NCBI GenBank assembly: GCA_021767625.1
Contig: JAASTB010000113.1
Span: forward strand, 1-7,331
DNA from: Wenzhouxiangella sp.
Lineage (GTDB): Bacteria > Pseudomonadota > Gammaproteobacteria > Xanthomonadales > Wenzhouxiangellaceae
DNA length: 7,331 bases
Direction: 5' to 3'
The notes under the pieces are model-generated. The model saw only the letters and a program-made list of their open reading frames with translations, searched no databases and had not been told where the DNA came from. Made by a program: the position numbers and the translations under genes. This document shows, piece after piece, positions 6,791-7,331 of this stretch (the first letter of the stretch is position 1; the number at the start of each line of letters is the position of its first letter).

Positions 6791-7324
6791 TCAGTTTCGG
6801 TGGCGATGGTGGTGTTCGTGCTGACCAGCGGCGTAACCGCGCAGGCGAACGTATCTCGCCATCTGCTCACCGTCGAGCAAAGCTGCCTGGTCGAGATGAG
6901 CCTCGAGGTGGACGCCACGCAGCTCGCCCTCGATGCGAGCGCTGGCGGCAACCAGTTCGGCCAGGCGCTCGGGCGAAATGTCGCCCCGGGCGAAGGCCGC
7001 GTCCAGCGACGCTTCCGCGGCGATCAACTCACGACCCAGCGCGGAAGCCCGTTCCTGCATGGCCTCGAACAGCTCGCGGGTCCGGGCCCGCTGCGTCTCG
7101 CTCAGATCCAGTTCGTCGGCCAGTTCCAGCACGTGCTTCGGCCCCGGATAACCGTTGAGCTCGGCCGCTTTCGCGTAACCGAGCCCGTGCCCGGACTCCA
7201 GCCCGGCCATCCGCTCACTCGACAGCGATTTGATGGCGCGGTCCTGCTGGCCTGCGTAGGGCGACTGGGCGAAGGCAAGCGGGCAGGCCGAAAGAAGTAC
7301 GAGCAGGGGCAGGAAGATTCTCAT
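6791..7324 (-). CDS. Spy/CpxP-like periplasmic protein with His-rich C-terminus
   Basis: This 177-residue exported protein is of the Spy/CpxP/ZraP/CnrX-like type: small helical periplasmic proteins acting as chaperones, stress-response modulators or metal sensors. A signal peptide ends at AFA-Q (cut after residue 19). A lipobox-like LSAC at 11-14 leaves a lipoprotein possible. The mature N-terminus has the subgroup motifs SPYAGQQ (21-27), RAIKSLS (29-35) and KAAELNGYPGPKHVLELAD (52-70). LDLSETQ (72-78) and LLDGEQ (149-154) resemble the paired LTxxQ motifs of the family and flank long amphipathic helices (about 76-112 and 117-150). The tail contains HEHHHRHR (169-176), a plausible Cu, Ni or Zn ligand cluster. 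It precedes the BCCT gene by 27 bp on the same strand, so the two are probably co-transcribed; its promoter lies outside the window. Only seven bases upstream of the ATG are visible. Chaperone versus metal sensor cannot be decided here. Confidence 0.88.
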   Translation of the reverse strand: MRIFLPLLVLLSACPLAFAQSPYAGQQDRAIKSLSSERMAGLESGHGLGYAKAAELNGYPGPKHVLELADELDLSETQRARTRELFEAMQERASALGRELIAAEASLDAAFARGDISPERLAELVAASARIEGELRGVHLEAHLDQAALLDGEQMARYVRLRGYAAGQHEHHHRHRN

Positions 7325-7331
7325 CGGGTAA

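Overview
The window is GC-rich and densely coded, with short gaps and strong third-position GC bias. Its gene types are an outer-membrane-type lipoprotein, a Spy/CpxP-like periplasmic protein and a BCCT osmolyte carrier. Together these point to a Gram-negative proteobacterium, most likely a gammaproteobacterium, and the BCCT carrier fits a saline or osmotically variable habitat. Genus cannot be fixed from the sequence alone. No tRNA, rRNA, CRISPR array, insertion sequence or phage gene was seen.

Layout, left to right. Positions 1-116 hold a likely terminator of a gene lying outside the window. A plus-strand lipoprotein of the nucleotide pyrophosphatase/phosphodiesterase (alkaline phosphatase superfamily) type follows at 117-1592. 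A 130-bp gap (1593-1722) carries a perfect 10-bp-stem hairpin and then a second dyad overlapping a candidate promoter. Next comes a tight three-gene plus-strand operon, 1723-5005. Its first gene encodes a 752-residue protein with an Asp/Asn beta-hydroxylase-like N-terminus that appears to have lost its catalytic residues, a helical middle, a Pro/Ala/Gln-rich linker and a C-terminal TIGR03032 (DUF4915-type) domain. Two small genes follow, each overlapping its predecessor by 1-4 bases. They encode divergent paralogues of one another with a weak GNAT-like look. A perfect 8-bp-stem hairpin at 5021-5043 lies between this operon and a convergent minus-strand pair.

The minus-strand pair reads right to left: a Spy/CpxP-like periplasmic protein with a histidine-rich tail (7324-6791), then after 27 bp a BCCT-family transporter (6763-5117). 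They are probably co-transcribed. The BCCT has an intact-looking sodium site but altered aromatic substrate-box residues.

The candidate for something undescribed is the 1723-5005 operon. Its overlaps imply translational coupling, and it joins a probable pseudo-hydroxylase fused to an uncharacterised propeller-like domain with two tandem acetyltransferase-like paralogues. No molecular function is assigned to it here; the evidence is architecture and gene order only.
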